From positions 1 through 64,000 of the forward strand of contig JAGAUV010000036.1 in NCBI GenBank assembly GCA_017620635.1: a DNA stretch of 64,000 nt, given 5' to 3'. Position 1 is the stretch's first letter; every line of letters begins with the position of its first letter. Of the stretch, positions 27,409 to 35,429 are shown in pieces. This DNA is from Muribaculaceae bacterium (GTDB lineage: Bacteria > Bacteroidota > Bacteroidia > Bacteroidales > Muribaculaceae). The translations under genes and the position numbers were made by a program. The notes beneath the pieces are model-generated. The model was not told the origin of the DNA. It saw nothing but the letters and a program-made list of their open reading frames with translations, and ran no database searches.

Positions 27409-27437
27409 TTACAAATTATTTTGTAATTTTGGCAGAC
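27409..27437 (+). repeat. Right copy of the 29-base direct repeat flanking the pilus operon
   Basis: This copy matches 20032-20060 at 27 of 29 positions in the same orientation. It overlaps the -7 element of the PerM gene (TAATTTTG, 27424-27431), so this copy is functional as a promoter while the left copy is mutated at that point. Confidence 0.6.
27424..27431 (+). promoter_or_regulatory. -7 promoter element of the PerM/AI-2E family gene
   Basis: TAATTTTG matches TAnnTTTG and lies 26 bases before the ATG at 27458, with an expected transcript start near 27438. A TTTG at the -33 position is not present; TTTTATA occurs a little further up. Confidence 0.55.
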
Positions 27438-27457
27438 AAAACACAGCGTAATATGCA

Positions 27458-28558
27458 ATGACCCTCAAAAAGACTGACTTTACCACGCCTGCCCCCACAT
27501 ATACCTTCGACCGAGTAGTGAGAATGATCATCACGGCCCTGACGGTAATTGCGGCGGTATGGCTCATAGGCAAGCTGAGTTCGGTTCTTCTGCCTTTTAT
27601 GGTGGCATGGCTGATCGCATACATCCTGGAGCCTTTCGTCCAGTACAACCGCCGCATTCTTGGCGTCAGCAACCGCTGGCTGCCTATATTCGTCACTCTG
27701 TTCGAGTGCGTGCTCATCCTTGCGGCCATAGGCATCTTCATAGTACCTTCGATCCTAAACGAAATGCACCAGGTGGCCGACTTCATACGCCACTACACCG
27801 AGGAAGGCGCCCAGATTTCATTCATTCCGCCGGCCATACACGAATTTCTCCGCGACAGCATCGACTTCGAAAGGATATCACGTGAGCTGACCCGACAGGA
27901 TCTGCAGTCGCTGGTCGACACCCTCGGCTCTTTTATCGCCGGAGGCTACGATTTCGTTCTCGGTGTGTTCAACTGGTTCATCGTGGTGCTGTATGTGGTT
28001 TTCATAATGCTCGACTACGAGAAACTGATAATAGGCTTCCGCCGCATGATACCGCCGAAATACAGGAATACAGCCTTCAGTATCTTCAACGACATAAAGG
28101 ACTCGATGAACCACTATTTCCGCGGTCAGGCACTCGTGGCATTTATCGTCGGGATACTGTTCTGCATCGGGTTTACCATCATCGGTCTGCCCATGGCCAT
28201 TGTGCTCGGTCTGTTTATCGGGCTGCTCAACATGGTACCGTATCTTCAGCTCATATCGCTCATTCCGTCTACCATCCTGTGCCTCGTGTACTCGGTCGAC
28301 AGCAATGTCGAGTTCTGGAACATATGGTGGGCTACGATGGCTGTCTATATCATAGTGCAGTGCATACAGGACCTCATACTCACACCCAAGATCATGGGCC
28401 GCGCGATGGGACTCAATCCGGCCATAATACTTCTGTCGCTGTCGGTATGGGGCACATTGCTTGGCTTTATCGGCCTGATAATAGCGCTCCCGGTCACTAC
28501 ACTGCTGCTGGCATATTACAATAACTACATAACAACACGCGAGACATCAACCCAATAA
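27458..28558 (+). CDS. AI-2E/PerM family (UPF0118) membrane transporter
   Basis: A 366-residue inner-membrane protein with about seven or eight hydrophobic helices and a central soluble region (about 105-165). Helices near the C-terminus carry the family patterns GIPMAIVLGLFIGLLN-like (here GLPMAIVLGLFIGLLNMVPYLQ) and LTPKIMGRAMGLNPAIILLSL. Members export or import varied small molecules, and some act as Na+/H+ antiporters or AI-2 exporters; the substrate here cannot be told. The gene ends 14 bases before the alcohol dehydrogenase gene, so the two may share a transcript that stops at the hairpin at 29746-29782. Confidence 0.9.
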   Translation: MTLKKTDFTTPAPTYTFDRVVRMIITALTVIAAVWLIGKLSSVLLPFMVAWLIAYILEPFVQYNRRILGVSNRWLPIFVTLFECVLILAAIGIFIVPSILNEMHQVADFIRHYTEEGAQISFIPPAIHEFLRDSIDFERISRELTRQDLQSLVDTLGSFIAGGYDFVLGVFNWFIVVLYVVFIMLDYEKLIIGFRRMIPPKYRNTAFSIFNDIKDSMNHYFRGQALVAFIVGILFCIGFTIIGLPMAIVLGLFIGLLNMVPYLQLISLIPSTILCLVYSVDSNVEFWNIWWATMAVYIIVQCIQDLILTPKIMGRAMGLNPAIILLSLSVWGTLLGFIGLIIALPVTTLLLAYYNNYITTRETSTQ

Positions 28559-28572
28559 ATCTTAACCATATA

Positions 28573-29727
28573 ATGACACACCGTTTTATCCTGAACGAAA
28601 CCGCCTATTTCGGCGCCGGCGCACGCAAGGAACTGCCCTCTGTCGTAGAGCGCCTCAATACTAAAAAAGCACTTGTCGTTACCGACCCGGGCCTCATATC
28701 CTGCGGAGTGGCCAAGATGGTAACCGACGTCCTCGACGCCGCTGCGATACCCTATGAGGTATTCAGTGAAGTTAAGCCCAATCCCACCATCGCAAACGTC
28801 AACGCCGGCATAAAAGCTTATAAGGCAAGCGGAGCCGACTTTATCATCGCTATCGGCGGCGGTTCGGCCATCGACACCGCCAAGGCTGTAGGCATAGTGA
28901 TAAACAACCCCGAGTTTGCCGACATCGTATCGCTCGAAGGCTGCGCGCCCACAAAGCACAAAAGCGTGCCCGTAGTGGCTCTGCCTACGACAGCCGGCAC
29001 TGCAGCCGAGACCACTATCAACTATGTGATCATCGACGAGGCCAAACAAAAGAAAATGGTATGCGTCGATCCGAACGACATACCCGTTGTAGCCGTCATC
29101 GACGCCGAACTCATGATGTCGCTGCCGCGCAGCCTCACAGCAGCCACCGGCATGGACGCACTGACACACGCTATCGAAGGCTACATCACACAAGGAGCCT
29201 GGGAGATGAGCGACATGTTCGAGATCGAGGCTGTACGCATGATAGCCCGACACCTGCCCGTTGCTGTTGAACATCCCTCCGACGCCACAGCACGCGAAGG
29301 CATGGCTCTGGCCCAGTACATCGCCGGCATGGCATTCTCTAATGTAGGTCTCGGCCTCGTGCACGGCATGGCACACCCCATGGGTTCGCTCTTCGACATT
29401 CCCCACGGTGTCGCCAACGCGCTCCTGCTCCCCACCATCATGGAATTTAACCTGCCCTACTGCATCGACAAGTATCCGCGCATCGCCGAAGCAATGGGCG
29501 TCGACACCGCAGGCATGAGCAAGGAAGAAGCGGCTAAAGCTGCCGTAGAGGCTGTAAAGGCTCTGTCGGTAAAAGTCGGCATACCTCAGCACCTGTCGGA
29601 AATAGGCATCAAAGAAAGCGATATGCCGGCTCTCGCCGAACAGGCTCTTGCCGATGTATGCACTCCCGGCAATCCGCGCCCCGTCACAATCGGCGACATC
29701 AAGGCGCTCTACGCAAAAGTACTATAA
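28573..29727 (+). CDS. Iron-containing alcohol dehydrogenase (lactaldehyde reductase-like)
   Basis: A 384-residue cytoplasmic group III alcohol dehydrogenase. The NAD(P) motif GGGSAIDTAKAVG lies near residue 97. The metal-binding pattern is present: Asp near 196 with His in MDALTHAIEGY, and the two later His residues in GLVHGMAHPMG and IPHGVANA. The best overall match by eye is to FucO-type lactaldehyde reductase, which turns L-lactaldehyde from fucose or rhamnose breakdown into 1,2-propanediol; 1,3-propanediol or butanol dehydrogenase are alternatives. The rhamnosidase genes elsewhere in the window make a rhamnose link plausible but not proven. A clear terminator follows. Confidence 0.88.
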   Translation: MTHRFILNETAYFGAGARKELPSVVERLNTKKALVVTDPGLISCGVAKMVTDVLDAAAIPYEVFSEVKPNPTIANVNAGIKAYKASGADFIIAIGGGSAIDTAKAVGIVINNPEFADIVSLEGCAPTKHKSVPVVALPTTAGTAAETTINYVIIDEAKQKKMVCVDPNDIPVVAVIDAELMMSLPRSLTAATGMDALTHAIEGYITQGAWEMSDMFEIEAVRMIARHLPVAVEHPSDATAREGMALAQYIAGMAFSNVGLGLVHGMAHPMGSLFDIPHGVANALLLPTIMEFNLPYCIDKYPRIAEAMGVDTAGMSKEEAAKAAVEAVKALSVKVGIPQHLSEIGIKESDMPALAEQALADVCTPGNPRPVTIGDIKALYAKVL

Positions 29728-29745
29728 TACAAGAGCTTAATATCC

Positions 29746-29782
29746 AAAAGAGCTATACTCCGCCGGGAATACAGCTCTTTTT
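29746..29782 (+). terminator. Rho-independent terminator after the alcohol dehydrogenase gene
   Basis: AAAAGAGCT (29746-29754) pairs with AGCTCTTTT (29773-29781), with a GC-rich loop and a T run at the 3' side. The A and T tracts make it work in both directions, so it also separates the convergent LytTR regulator gene, which ends at 29809. Confidence 0.8.
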
Positions 29783-29808
29783 GACTTATATATGTTTCTA
29801 CAGGCTGT

Positions 29809-30510
29809 TCAGGCTTCTATACGCTCCATAAACGACTTGCGGTAGCTGTCGGAAACAGGTATCGCCCGGCCTCCCATTATGATGCAGTTACGCTCCACTA
29901 CCCTTACCTTGTCAAGATTTACTATAAACGAGCGGTGTACGCGCATGAAGGCATCCACAGGCAGACCGTCCTCGAGGCTTCTCATGCTCATGAGCGACAA
30001 GATCGGCTTGGGCTCTCCCGATACAAATATCTTCACATAATCCTTGAGGCCCTCGATATACTCTATGTCGCCGAACGGTATTCTCAGCAGACGATACTCG
30101 CTCTTTACCAGAAGATGACCGCCCGGCTGAAGCCTGCCCATGGCCGGCATCTGGTCTCGCTGGGCGCGCATTGCCGATTCAAGGAACTCTTCATAGCTGA
30201 CCGGCTTGAGCAGATAATCAAGCGCATCCACTCTGAAGCCCTCCACAGCATGATCGGAATATGCTGTCGTGAACACCACCTTTACCGACGATGGTATCAT
30301 ACGGGCAAGCTGAAGGCCATTGATACGAGGCATCTTTATATCGAGATACAGCAGGTCTACGTGGTTCTTGTCGAGCAAAGCAAGGGCTTCCTCCGCGCTG
30401 TGAGCCTCGCCGACAAGATGCAAAAAAGGCGTACGCTCCACATATGAGCTTATGAGAGCGGCTGCAAGGGGCTCGTCATCGACCACAAGGGTCTCTATTG
30501 TCGTTGTCAT
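29809..30510 (-). CDS. LytTR-family response regulator
   Basis: A 233-residue DNA-binding response regulator. The receiver domain (about 5-118) shows acidic residues DD at 11-12, the phosphoacceptor Asp57 in LYLDIKMPR and Lys near 102 in LLKPVSYEE. The C-terminal LytTR domain (about 135-230) includes IPFGDIEYIEGLKDYVKI and FMRVHRSFIVNLDKV. It would activate target genes when phosphorylated by a LytS-type kinase. Its start codon overlaps the stop of the upstream kinase gene by four bases, so the pair is a co-translated two-component system; the kinase frame carries an amber codon. Confidence 0.93.
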   Translation of the reverse strand: MTTTIETLVVDDEPLAAALISSYVERTPFLHLVGEAHSAEEALALLDKNHVDLLYLDIKMPRINGLQLARMIPSSVKVVFTTAYSDHAVEGFRVDALDYLLKPVSYEEFLESAMRAQRDQMPAMGRLQPGGHLLVKSEYRLLRIPFGDIEYIEGLKDYVKIFVSGEPKPILSLMSMRSLEDGLPVDAFMRVHRSFIVNLDKVRVVERNCIIMGGRAIPVSDSYRKSFMERIEA

Positions 30511-31583
30511 ATCGGTATACGTAAGATTGCTTTGTAAATATGTCCGTCGGAACTTGTAGTCAGAGAAGCTTTGCCGGAATATATCAGTGTGAGGCGTCGG
30601 CGCAGATTGGCAAGACCTATCCCCGACGATTGACGCTTCACGCCTGTAGCCGCAGGATTATATGCGTTTGTCGTAGTGCATACCACCGAACCGGCCTCGG
30701 CACGTATGTCGATATCTATAGGCGTGTCGTCGGTGGCATCGACTCCGTATTTGAAGGCGTTCTCTACCAGCGGAATAAACAACAGCAGAGGCACACTGGC
30801 ACTGTCGTGATCGCCAAGGTCGATATTGATTATCGCCTCTCGTCCCGACAGTCGAAGCCTCATAAGCGACACATAATCCTCGATAAACTCCACATCACGG
30901 TTGAGCGGCACTCTCGGGGCATCCTCGTAGAGCATATACCGCAGCAGGCCCGAGAGCCGGTGCACCGCCCCCTACGCCTTGTCGGGCGCTACGGCTATCA
31001 GGGCATAGATAGTGTTGAGGGTATTGAAGAGGAAGTGCGGATTGAGCTGACTCTTGAGATTGTCGAGCTCGGTCGCGCGCTGGCTGAGCATAAGTTCCTG
31101 ACGCTGACGGTGTATGTCCTGCCATTTCAGCGACAGGCGCAAGGCCACCGCAAGGGCGATGGTAAGGATCAGCATCACGGCATCCTTGAGATAGAATACC
31201 ATCAGCTTGAGTATCTGATGCATATGATCAGGCTCGGGATGTCTCGACGGCCGTGGCTCTGTAGTGAGATTGACTATCAGCGAGCACAATGCGAGGCCGG
31301 CCACGATAAGCACAAGATTGATTATGATAAACCAGCCTATGTGGCGCCGTCCACCGTTGGGCGCCAGCGTCTTGTCTATTATATATAGGTAATTGATATA
31401 GAACACGCCTATATAGACAAGTGTCTTTATATAAAAACCGGGATACATCAGAAACCAGCTCCTGTGTGGCATCGCTATGGCCCACATTACCTCCGGCAAC
31501 ACAAATAATATCAGCAGAAAAATAAGATGGGACGCCACTCCAACAAAGCGGCCGCCGCCTCGGTTCGTTATATTGTCTGACAT
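30507..31583 (-). pseudogene. LytS-type sensor histidine kinase interrupted by an in-frame amber codon
   Basis: The 1077-base frame encodes a 358-codon kinase: four hydrophobic segments (about 15-150), the HisKA_7TM/His_kinase motif NPHFLFNTLN (His183), an N box (PLVENAFKYG) and a G box (GIGLANLRRRL). Codon 204 (30972-30974) is TAG, within the sequence DKA-stop-GAVHRLSGLLRYMLYED. Family members usually have Gln or Glu there (EKAQxAVxxLS), so CAG to TAG is the likely change. A GTG three codons later (30963-30965) could restart translation and give a separate ATPase half of 152 residues. A pseudogene, a split two-part kinase, amber suppression or a sequencing error are all possible. Reading frame is kept on both sides. 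Confidence 0.8.
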
Positions 31584-31601
31584 CTTAAACTAATTTTTTT
31601 G

Positions 31602-31609
31602 CAAAGATA
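31602..31609 (-). promoter_or_regulatory. -7 promoter element of the kinase/regulator pair
   Basis: The minus strand reads TATCTTTG, matching TAnnTTTG, 18 bases before the kinase ATG. The leader would be about 13 bases. No TTTG is seen at the -33 distance. Confidence 0.5.
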
Positions 31610-31746
31610 TATACCTTTTTAATATGTAGAGCATAAAAATCGACCGGAAGCCGTTTTCTGTCGACATTTCCATGCAAAAGCGACATTTTCCCCTCGAACA
31701 AAAGCAAGGGTCCGTTGGTTCTAATTATTATGAAAGGAACATCACA

Positions 31747-32403
31747 ATGATACGCAAACTGCTATTCTATGCTCTTGTCGGCGCCGCGACCCTAAGCGCT
31801 TCGGCTCAGAATTATGAATCGCCGGTTACCTACGGTGTCCGGCTCGGGATGGACGTCACATTCCCCGGCGGATCGGCCGACCCCTACAAGGTCGGATCAG
31901 GCTTTACCCTCGGCGGTGTCGCCCGGGTAGCCATGCCGCGCGATTTCTTCTTCGAGCCCGGACTAATGATACAATACACCGCCATGACTGCCGACGAGCC
32001 CGTTGCCTTCGACGACAATTACCTCTATCAGAATGCAGCCAAGTACTGGAATCTGCATATACCCATGCTGTTCGGCTACAGCTTCAGTCTGGCTCCGCAA
32101 TGGGGCATGTCGATAGCCACCGGACCGTATGTCAACGTCAACCTGTCGGCACGTCAGCAGCTTTTGCCTAACCTCAGCGTGCCGGATCCCTTGCCCGACC
32201 GCAAAGTAAACCTGTTCAACCACGGATGGCGACGTGTCGATGCCGGTTGGTCGATAAAGCTCAGCGTCGTTTTTGCAAGAAGCTATTACATCGGCATATC
32301 GACAGGCATAGCCTTCACGCCCCTGGCGCGATATGGAAATCGCGACAACAAAATGCGCATACACCGCAACACACTTGCCGTTTCTTTAGGCTATAACTTC
32401 TGA
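31747..32403 (+). CDS. Outer-membrane beta-barrel (porin-like) protein
   Basis: A 218-residue exported protein with a cleavable signal peptide (MIRKLLFYALVGAATLSASAQ). The mature part is built of alternating amphipathic strands (VTYGVRLGMDVTF, PRDFFFEPGLMIQY, WNLHIPMLFGYSF, YIGISTGIAFTPL) and ends in the aromatic-terminated strand NTLAVSLGYNF, typical of PorT/OmpA-like eight-strand barrels (outer membrane protein beta-barrel family). The ATG at 31747 is chosen because the signal peptide begins there. It is divergent from the two-component genes, so it may be their target, but no promoter motif was found in the gap. The ligand or role is unknown. Confidence 0.85.
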   Translation: MIRKLLFYALVGAATLSASAQNYESPVTYGVRLGMDVTFPGGSADPYKVGSGFTLGGVARVAMPRDFFFEPGLMIQYTAMTADEPVAFDDNYLYQNAAKYWNLHIPMLFGYSFSLAPQWGMSIATGPYVNVNLSARQQLLPNLSVPDPLPDRKVNLFNHGWRRVDAGWSIKLSVVFARSYYIGISTGIAFTPLARYGNRDNKMRIHRNTLAVSLGYNF

Positions 32404-32441
32404 CTCACTCCTCACACTCTTCGCTTTTCAGCTTTTTTTTG

Positions 32442-32449
32442 TAATTTTG
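32442..32449 (+). promoter_or_regulatory. -7 promoter element of the rfbD-prfC operon
   Basis: TAATTTTG within TTTTTTTTGTAATTTTGCAG matches TAnnTTTG and lies 20 bases before the ATG at 32469. The -33 position has no exact TTTG. Confidence 0.55.
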
Positions 32450-32468
32450 CAGTTGCAAAACGAAAAGC

Positions 32469-33335
32469 ATGAAGATACTCCTTACCGGAAGCAACGGCCA
32501 ACTTGGCCGTGAACTGCATCGGGAACTCGAGACTCGGGCTCCCGGGCTATCTGTATATACCGATATCGACACTCTGGATCTGACCGATCGCACAGCTGTC
32601 GAGACATTCCTGCGTGCCGGCGACTTCAGCCATGTGATCAACTGCGCAGCCTACACGGCAGTCGATCGCGCCGAGGAAGAAAAGAAACAATGTCTGTCGG
32701 CAAATGTCGACGCCATATCCAATCTTGCACTCTTCGCCGACGAACTCGGATTCAAGATCATACATCTATCCACCGATTATGTTTTCGACGGCAAGGCATA
32801 CAGGCCCTACCGCGAAATCGACAAGCCTGAACCGCTGTCGGTCTACGGCGTGACAAAACGAAAAGGAGAGACGGCTCTCATAGGGCTCGCTCCGGAAAGC
32901 ATGATCATCCGAACCGGATGGCTTTACTCGCCCTTCGGCAAGAATTTTGTCAAGACAATACTTGAGCTCGGCAAAACAGGCGCTCCGCTCCGGATAGTCG
33001 CCGACCAGACAGGCACACCCACATACGCGGCCGACCTCGCCGCCGCCATTACCGACATAATACTGTCGGGACACTGGTCGCCCGGTATATTCAACTACTC
33101 CAACGAAGGCGTTGCTTCCTGGTACGACTTCGCCGTAGCGATACTCGAATATGCCGGAATGCCCGAACGTGCGGCAGGCATCACGCCAATACCATCGTCC
33201 GATTATCCGCAGGCTGCTTCAAGACCATACTACGCAGTCCTCGACAAATCAAAGATAAAAGCTACATACGGCTTAAAAATACCTCACTGGCAGGCATCGC
33301 TGCGCAGATGTCTCGACCGAATCAACCAAAACTGA
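32469..33335 (+). CDS. rfbD: dTDP-4-dehydrorhamnose reductase
   Basis: A 288-residue cytoplasmic short-chain dehydrogenase carrying out the last step of dTDP-L-rhamnose synthesis for surface polysaccharides. The N-terminal nucleotide motif is LTGSNGQLGREL (6-17), followed by VINCAAYTAVDRAE, the catalytic STDYVFDG with YGVTKRKGE (Tyr/Lys pair) and the substrate region RTGWLYSPFGKNFV. All RmlD signatures are intact. It precedes prfC by three bases and shares its promoter. The other rml genes are not in the window. Confidence 0.94.
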   Translation: MKILLTGSNGQLGRELHRELETRAPGLSVYTDIDTLDLTDRTAVETFLRAGDFSHVINCAAYTAVDRAEEEKKQCLSANVDAISNLALFADELGFKIIHLSTDYVFDGKAYRPYREIDKPEPLSVYGVTKRKGETALIGLAPESMIIRTGWLYSPFGKNFVKTILELGKTGAPLRIVADQTGTPTYAADLAAAITDIILSGHWSPGIFNYSNEGVASWYDFAVAILEYAGMPERAAGITPIPSSDYPQAASRPYYAVLDKSKIKATYGLKIPHWQASLRRCLDRINQN

Positions 33336-33338
33336 CAT

Positions 33339-34919
33339 ATGGCCTCTCTACAAGACGAAATAAGCCGCCGGCGAACATTTGCCATCATTTCACACCCTGA
33401 TGCCGGCAAGACAACACTGACCGAGAAACTACTGCTCTTCGGTGGCGCGATACACATAGCAGGCGCCGTGAAGAGCAACAAGATCAAGAAAACCGCCACC
33501 AGCGACTGGATGGAGATCGAAAAACAGCGCGGCATATCTGTCGCGACTTCTGTAATGGGCTTCAACTACGGCGACTACAAAATCAACATTCTCGATACTC
33601 CCGGTCACCAGGACTTCGCCGAAGACACATACCGCACTCTTACAGCTGTCGACAGCGTTATAATAGTGGTCGACGTCGCCAAAGGTGTCGAGGCTCAGAC
33701 GAGAAAGCTGATGGAGGTATGCCGTATGCGCAACACGCCGGTAATTATATTCGTCAACAAGCTCGACCGTGAGGGCCGCGATCCCTTCGAGATACTCGAC
33801 GAGCTCGAAGCCGAACTCAAAATAGATGTGCGTCCCTTGTCATGGCCTATCAACATAGGCGCCAAATTCAAAGGCGTATACAACATCTACGAGCACGCCA
33901 TCGACCTCTTCACGCCCGACAAACAGAAAGCCACCGAACGAGTCGAGATCGACAACGTCAACGATCCGCGTATCGACCAAGCCGTAGGCGAGCAGGATGC
34001 CCGTCAGCTACGCGAGGACCTCGAGCTCATCGAAGGCGTTTATCCCGATTTCGACGTAAACAAATACCTCGCCGGCAAACTGGCTCCCGTGTTCTTCGGC
34101 TCGGCGCTCAACACTTTCGGCGTCAAGGAGCTGCTCGACTGCTTCGTCAAGATCGCCCCGGCACCCAGAGCAATCGACGCACTGGAGCGCACCGTGCGTC
34201 CCGACGAAGAGCAGTTCAGCGGTTTCGTGTTCAAGATACACGCCAACATGGACCCCAACCACCGCAGCTGTATAGCATTCGTCAAAGTATGCTCGGGCCG
34301 TTTCGAGCGCAACGCGCCATACAAACAGATACGCACAGGCAAGACTCTGCGCTTCGCCGCCCCGACAGCATTCATGGCTCAGAAGAAGAGCATCGTAGAC
34401 GAGGCATACCCCGGCGATATCGTCGGCATACCCGACACCGGCAACTTCAAGATCGGCGACACACTGACCGAAGGAGAAGAGATACACTACAAAGGCCTGC
34501 CGAGCTTCTCGCCCGAGATGTTCATGTACATCGAGAACACCGATCCCATGAAATCGAAGCAGCTCGAGAAAGGCATACAGCAGCTCATGGACGAAGGCGT
34601 CGCCCAGCTGTTCTTCCACCAGTTCAACGGACGCAAAGTCATCGGCACGGTAGGACAGCTGCAGTTCGAGGTCATTCAGTACCGTCTGCTGCACGAATAT
34701 GGCGCTCAATGCCGCTGGGAGCCCATGTCGATGTACAAAGCATGCTGGATCGACAGCGACGACGCCGACGCACTCGAGGCATTCAAAAAACGCAAACACC
34801 AGTTCATGGCTCTCGACCGCGAGGGGCGCGACGTGTTCCTTGCCGACTCACAGTTTGTGCTCACAATGGCCCAGAACGACTTTCCTAAGATACGCTTCCA
34901 TTTCTCAAGCGAGTTTTAG
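33339..34919 (+). CDS. prfC: Peptide chain release factor 3
   Basis: A 526-residue translational GTPase that removes RF1/RF2 from the ribosome after termination. G1 is SHPDAGKTTLTEKLL (near 19-33), G2 includes QRGISVATSV, G3 DTPGHQDF and G4 NKLDREGRD. Domain II and the RF3 C-terminal domain follow (QFEVIQYRLLHEYG; KFLADSQFVL-like end). Length and motifs are typical of RF3 and separate it from EF-G and LepA. It is the second gene of an operon with rfbD. A 15-base-pair hairpin lies 43 bases after the stop. Confidence 0.96.
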   Translation: MASLQDEISRRRTFAIISHPDAGKTTLTEKLLLFGGAIHIAGAVKSNKIKKTATSDWMEIEKQRGISVATSVMGFNYGDYKINILDTPGHQDFAEDTYRTLTAVDSVIIVVDVAKGVEAQTRKLMEVCRMRNTPVIIFVNKLDREGRDPFEILDELEAELKIDVRPLSWPINIGAKFKGVYNIYEHAIDLFTPDKQKATERVEIDNVNDPRIDQAVGEQDARQLREDLELIEGVYPDFDVNKYLAGKLAPVFFGSALNTFGVKELLDCFVKIAPAPRAIDALERTVRPDEEQFSGFVFKIHANMDPNHRSCIAFVKVCSGRFERNAPYKQIRTGKTLRFAAPTAFMAQKKSIVDEAYPGDIVGIPDTGNFKIGDTLTEGEEIHYKGLPSFSPEMFMYIENTDPMKSKQLEKGIQQLMDEGVAQLFFHQFNGRKVIGTVGQLQFEVIQYRLLHEYGAQCRWEPMSMYKACWIDSDDADALEAFKKRKHQFMALDREGRDVFLADSQFVLTMAQNDFPKIRFHFSSEF

Positions 34920-34961
34920 ACAAAAAATCAATATTTTCAGGCAACGCACACGAATAGCATC

Positions 34962-35013
34962 CAAACGCATCTAAATGCACAGCAAATCAGCCTGAAGGAT
35001 TTAGATGCGTTTG
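34962..35013. repeat. 15-base inverted repeat downstream of prfC
   Basis: CAAACGCATCTAAAT (34962-34976) pairs perfectly with ATTTAGATGCGTTTG (34999-35013) around a 22-base spacer. No T-tract follows on either strand, so a simple terminator is unlikely. It could be a recombination or protein-binding site, or part of a structured RNA. Confidence 0.6.
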
Positions 35014-35048
35014 CCTTTACAACGCGCATCTCTATGCTAAAATTATGC

Positions 35049-35096
35049 TATCTTTGTGGTGCTTTTTTGTTGCGCCTACAAATTCACGCAACAAAA
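35049..35096 (+). ncRNA. Candidate small RNA: orphan promoter element followed by a stem-loop
   Basis: TATCTTTG (35049-35056) matches the -7 consensus and predicts a transcript start near 35063. The RNA would open with a perfect 10-base-pair stem, TTTTGTTGCG (35065-35074) with CGCAACAAAA (35087-35096), closing a 12-base loop. Only a 14-codon frame follows (35110-35154). No -33 TTTG is seen. The end of the RNA is unknown; the inverted repeat at 35268-35326 may belong to it. This is a proposal from motif and symmetry only. Confidence 0.35.
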
Positions 35097-35372
35097 GCAA
35101 CAACGCGAGATGACGCAAAAGAAATCGTATATCTACGACAAAGCGCAAGAATGAATATCTGAAATCATACCTTGCTCCCTAATACACGATAAGACAAGAA
35201 AAAGAATATCGAAACTCCGAAACTCGCAGAAGCAATGCGAGCTAAACGTATCGTTTAAATACAATCGAAAGACTTCGGCATTGATATTACGATGCAAGAA
35301 GACCCGAGCAATTGCCGAGAGTCTTTGATATCGTCTCAACTCCATCGGGTACATATTGCAAGTTCAAATGAT

Positions 35373-35405
35373 AAAAGGAAGACCTCTCAATGGAGCCTCC
35401 CTTTT
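35373..35405 (-). terminator. Terminator of the ADP-ribosylglycohydrolase cassette
   Basis: On the minus strand an AAAAGGGAGGC arm pairs with a downstream GTCTTCCTTTT arm (two G-U pairs), ending in a T run, 25 bases after the stop of the 102-residue gene. The G-U pairs make the structure better on the minus strand, as expected for this leftward operon. Confidence 0.6.
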
Positions 35406-35429
35406 TACGCATACTGATTTGATGAACTG

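Larger units (their letters stand above)
27109..27457. other. Divergent intergenic region between the pilus operon and the PerM gene
   Basis: No gene is seen in these 349 bases. They hold a perfect tandem 11-base repeat (27346-27367), the right copy of the pilus-flanking direct repeat (27409-27437) and the PerM -7 element (27424-27431). No consensus promoter was recognised for the leftward pilus operon and no long inverted repeats of the invertible-promoter type were found. Confidence 0.6.
34920..35429. other. Structured non-coding stretch left of the ADP-ribosylglycohydrolase cassette
   Basis: No convincing gene is found in these 510 bases. They hold a 15-base-pair hairpin (34962-35013), an orphan plus-strand -7 element (35049-35056) followed at once by a 10-base-pair stem-loop (35065-35096) and a 14-codon frame (35110-35154), an imperfect 13/14-base inverted repeat (35268-35280 with 35313-35326), and the cassette terminator (35373-35405). 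A leftward 73-codon frame (35133-35354) is open but featureless. Base composition is AT-richer than the flanking prfC gene. Confidence 0.55.

Noticed and set aside
27109..27457. Possible invertible promoter ahead of the pilus operon
   Set aside because: No pair of inverted repeats of the size used by Bacteroides invertible promoters was found, and no recombinase gene is nearby.
28525..29592. Open frame of 355 codons on the minus strand opposite the alcohol dehydrogenase
   Set aside because: It is a mirror of a GC-rich gene with strong family motifs; the antisense product is Cys/His/Gly-rich without any recognisable pattern.
35133..35354. Leftward frame of 73 codons in the structured intergenic region
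   Set aside because: It overlaps the inverted repeats and the short RNA candidate, has no promoter motif and no recognisable pattern; left out pending homology evidence.
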